DNA of 5,639 nucleotides from CAIJXB01 sp964455905 (lineage in GTDB: Bacteria > Chlamydiota > Chlamydiia > Chlamydiales > Rhabdochlamydiaceae). Position 1 is the stretch's first letter. The number at the start of each line of letters is the position of its first letter. The stretch is taken from positions 1 to 5,639 of the forward strand of contig CAYVYN010000012.1 in the NCBI GenBank assembly GCA_964455905.1. Direction: 5' to 3'. The notes beneath the pieces were generated by a model that was not told the origin of the DNA, did not search any database, and worked only from the letters and a program-made list of their open reading frames with translations. Positions 4,232 through 5,639 of this stretch are shown here, in pieces. A program made the position numbers and the translations under genes.

Positions 4232-5639
4232 CAGCCCGCCGTCAACCAGAGGCCCGTCGACTGCGCGACGACGCCGCGCGCGCCGAACGCGTTTTGGATC
4301 ACGACGCCCGTCGGCGATCCGTCGACGAAGCCCGTCGCGCCGCGGATGTGGATCGGGTAGGAGACGCCCGCGCCGCCCGCGGCGTCCTTGATGACCGCGA
4401 CGGTGCCGGGGACTGCGTTAGCTGGCAGCGTGATCGGCACCGTGGCGCCCGTCGACGTGATGAGGACCCAGTAGTCGCCCGGGTGCAACGACGCGCCCGT
4501 GGCGCCGCTGACGTTTCGCACTGAAAGCTGCGCACCGCCGAGGTAGCGCTGCAGCACGCCCGTCGTACCGTGGGTCGGCCCCGTCGCGCCACCACCGCCG
4601 CCACCACCGGCCGGACCCGTCGCACCTTGCGGACCCGTCGCGCCCTGCGCTCCCGTCGCGCCGCCGCCCGCCGAAGAGACACGGGGCTCGGCGCGATACC
4701 AGAGACCCGTCGCCTTATAGACGAAATTCGCGAGCTCGCCGGTCGCGCTGCCGACCCAGACGTTGCCCGCGCCGAAGTCGTTGTCGATTTCACCTGCCCC
4801 CAGGGCCGCAGATCCCGTCGCGACGCGTACGTTGAGCGGTCGATTTCCACCGCCCCCGCCCGCGCGAACGCCCAGCACGCGACCCGGGACGTCTGAGTAC
4901 GGGAGCCAGACCACGCCGGTGACGCCGCCTAGTCCGTAGATCCACCGATCTCCTGCGGCCACGCCGATCGAGACACCCGTCGCCTCTCGCCACCCGTCGA
5001 GCGCGAGCCCGCCCTGGATGACCTGGTTGACGCCCGTCGTGCCGATTGTTGCGCCTGCAACACCCGTCGCACCGCGCGGACCCGTAGGACCTGTCACGCC
5101 CTGGACGCCCGTCGCGCCCTGGACGCCCGTCGCGCCGCGCGCGCCTGTAGCACCTTGCGGACCCGTCGGCCCCGTCGGACCTATGGGTCCACCCTCGGGG
5201 CCCGTGGGTCCTTGTGGTCCGGTCACGCCGACGCCCGTGGCGCCGCGCGCTCCGGTCGGACCCTGTGCTCCGGTCAGACCTTGCGGCCCCGTCGCCCCTT
5301 GAGGCCCCGTCGCGCCGGTGAATCCGCGAGGACCGACCGCGCCGTCGATGCCCTGCGGACCCGTCGCGCCACGGGGGCCCGTCGGTCCGGTGACGCCAGT
5401 AAAGCCGCGAGGCCCTACGGCGCCGTCCGGACCTTGCGGACCCGTGACGCCCGCGCCCGTTGCGCCTCGAGCTCCCGTCGGACCTTGCGGACCCGCGCCG
5501 CCCGTAGGTCCGAGCGCGTTGAGTGCCTTGATCGCGGGGAAGACCGCGTTGCCCGCGGCCATGCCGCTCGAGTTGAGGTGTACACCCCAGCCGACGAACC
5601 CCGTCGCCTGGCGCGAGTACATCGTAGCGCCGACCGTAT
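4231..5639 (-). CDS. Collagen-like fibre protein with two tandem knob domains (5' end possibly outside)
   Basis: The first visible start is ATG 5622, giving 463 residues. The frame is open to the window edge and no Shine-Dalgarno precedes 5622, so the true start may lie outside. Counting from 5622, residues 1-37 are a non-repetitive head. Residues 38-192 form a collagen stalk of about 50 Gly-X-Y triplets, half with Thr in Y and none with Lys. Residues 195-309 are a beta-rich knob, 320-352 a short second collagen and poly-Gly linker, and 353-461 a second copy of the knob. The last knob (TVPITLPANAVPGTVAVIKD) resembles the C-terminal domains of phage tail fibres, with alternating strands and a TGLWL end. 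Collagen-like stalks form trimeric rods on phage fibres and bacterial surfaces; the knobs would contact a receptor or cap the trimer. No sortase motif or membrane anchor is seen, which favours a virion fibre over a wall protein. It is coupled to the LamG gene by TGATG. Confidence 0.88.
   Translation of the reverse strand, partial: TVGATMYSRQATGFVGWGVHLNSSGMAAGNAVFPAIKALNALGPTGGAGPQGPTGARGATGAGVTGPQGPDGAVGPRGFTGVTGPTGPRGATGPQGIDGAVGPRGFTGATGPQGATGPQGLTGAQGPTGARGATGVGVTGPQGPTGPEGGPIGPTGPTGPQGATGARGATGVQGATGVQGVTGPTGPRGATGVAGATIGTTGVNQVIQGGLALDGWREATGVSIGVAAGDRWIYGLGGVTGVVWLPYSDVPGRVLGVRAGGGGGNRPLNVRVATGSAALGAGEIDNDFGAGNVWVGSATGELANFVYKATGLWYRAEPRVSSAGGGATGAQGATGPQGATGPAGGGGGGGATGPTHGTTGVLQRYLGGAQLSVRNVSGATGASLHPGDYWVLITSTGATVPITLPANAVPGTVAVIKDAAGGAGVSYPIHIRGATGFVDGSPTGVVIQNAFGARGVVAQSTGLWLTAG
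4240..4566 (-). repeat. Knob domain, copy 2
   Basis: Residues 353-461 of the fibre protein run from TTGV to TGLWL and align by eye with copy 1 over their whole length. This copy has the more recognisable phage-fibre C-terminal pattern (ITLPANAVPGTVAVIKD). Confidence 0.65.
4567..4665 (-). repeat. Second, short collagen and poly-glycine linker
   Basis: Residues 320-352 of the fibre protein carry a few Gly-Ala-Thr/Gly-Pro-Gln triplets, a run of seven glycines (339-345) encoded by mixed GGT/GGC codons, and a final GATGPT. It joins the two knob copies. Confidence 0.8.
4696..5040 (-). repeat. Knob domain, copy 1
   Basis: Residues 195-309 of the fibre protein run from TTGV to TGLWY. They share with copy 2 the ordered landmarks TTGV, ATG, GD-x-W, LP, VPG, V-R-x-ATG and TGLW. 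This copy is slightly longer, with extra Gly-rich turns. Confidence 0.65.
5047..5511 (-). repeat. Main collagen-like Gly-X-Y tract
   Basis: About 50 triplets, mostly GPQ, GPT, GAT, GPR, GAR and GVT. Larger internal repeats are GAVGPRGFTG at 5395-5424 and 5314-5343 (81-base offset), and GPTGAR-type blocks at 5428-5484 and 5206-5262 (222-base offset). Three register breaks are visible: G-A-G-V-T, G-V-G-V-T and GPE-G-GPI. Confidence 0.9.

Noticed and set aside
5018..5302. Plus-strand frame rich in Pro-Val-Ala (PVAP repeats)
   Set aside because: It is the complement of the collagen triplets: any Gly-X-Thr repeat gives such a frame on the other strand.
5047..5511. Repeat tract as a possible CRISPR array or satellite DNA
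   Set aside because: There are no constant-length direct repeats with unique spacers. The periodicity is 9 bases and follows the Gly-X-Y codons.
3488..5639. Diversity-generating retroelement acting on the fibre or LamG gene
   Set aside because: No reverse transcriptase, no second near-identical template repeat and no cluster of AAY codons near either C-terminus is visible in the window.

Overview
The window is GC-rich (roughly 60-68% by eye in most stretches) and almost entirely coding. All six supported genes lie on the minus strand, so transcription runs from high to low coordinates. Most junctions are start/stop overlaps of TGATG, ATGA or TAATG type, giving the compact layout of a phage, prophage or other mobile element. 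No terminase, capsid, integrase, tRNA or rRNA is visible. Phage origin is therefore inferred from the fibre-type proteins, the small DNA-binding proteins and the gene packing. A bacterial surface-structure locus in a high-GC proteobacterium-like host remains possible.

In transcription order the layout is as follows. (1) About 5639-4231: a collagen-like fibre protein, with a Gly-X-Thr-rich stalk of about 50 triplets followed by two homologous copies of a beta-rich knob domain, the copies joined by a short second collagen stretch. (2) 4231-3488: a LamG/concanavalin-like jelly-roll protein overlapping the fibre gene by one base, probably an adhesin or fibre accessory protein, with visibly lower GC than its neighbours. 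(3) 3487-3445: the only real intergenic gap. It carries three GTGNCAC heptads at exact 10-bp steps, a perfect 7-bp inverted repeat, and an AT-rich inverted repeat with a -10-like hexamer. (4) 3444-3283: a very small ribbon-helix-helix (RHH) type protein. (5) 3299-3045: a small Cro/C1-type helix-turn-helix protein. (6) 3048-406: an 880-residue GT2-TPR-GT4 double glycosyltransferase. (7) 406 to beyond base 1: the N-terminal part of another GT4-type glycosyltransferase.

The most economical reading is a fibre/adhesin pair followed by a separately controlled cassette of two small regulators and two glycosyltransferases. The fibre stalk has Thr in the Y position of about half its triplets and has no Lys. 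The knob copies keep Thr-Gly at five equivalent positions. Together with the three linked glycosyltransferase domains, this suggests, as inference only, that the fibre is O-glycosylated on Thr, as known for the Bacillus exosporium protein BclA. The phased heptads directly upstream of the RHH gene look like its own operator, which would make the downstream cassette autoregulated.
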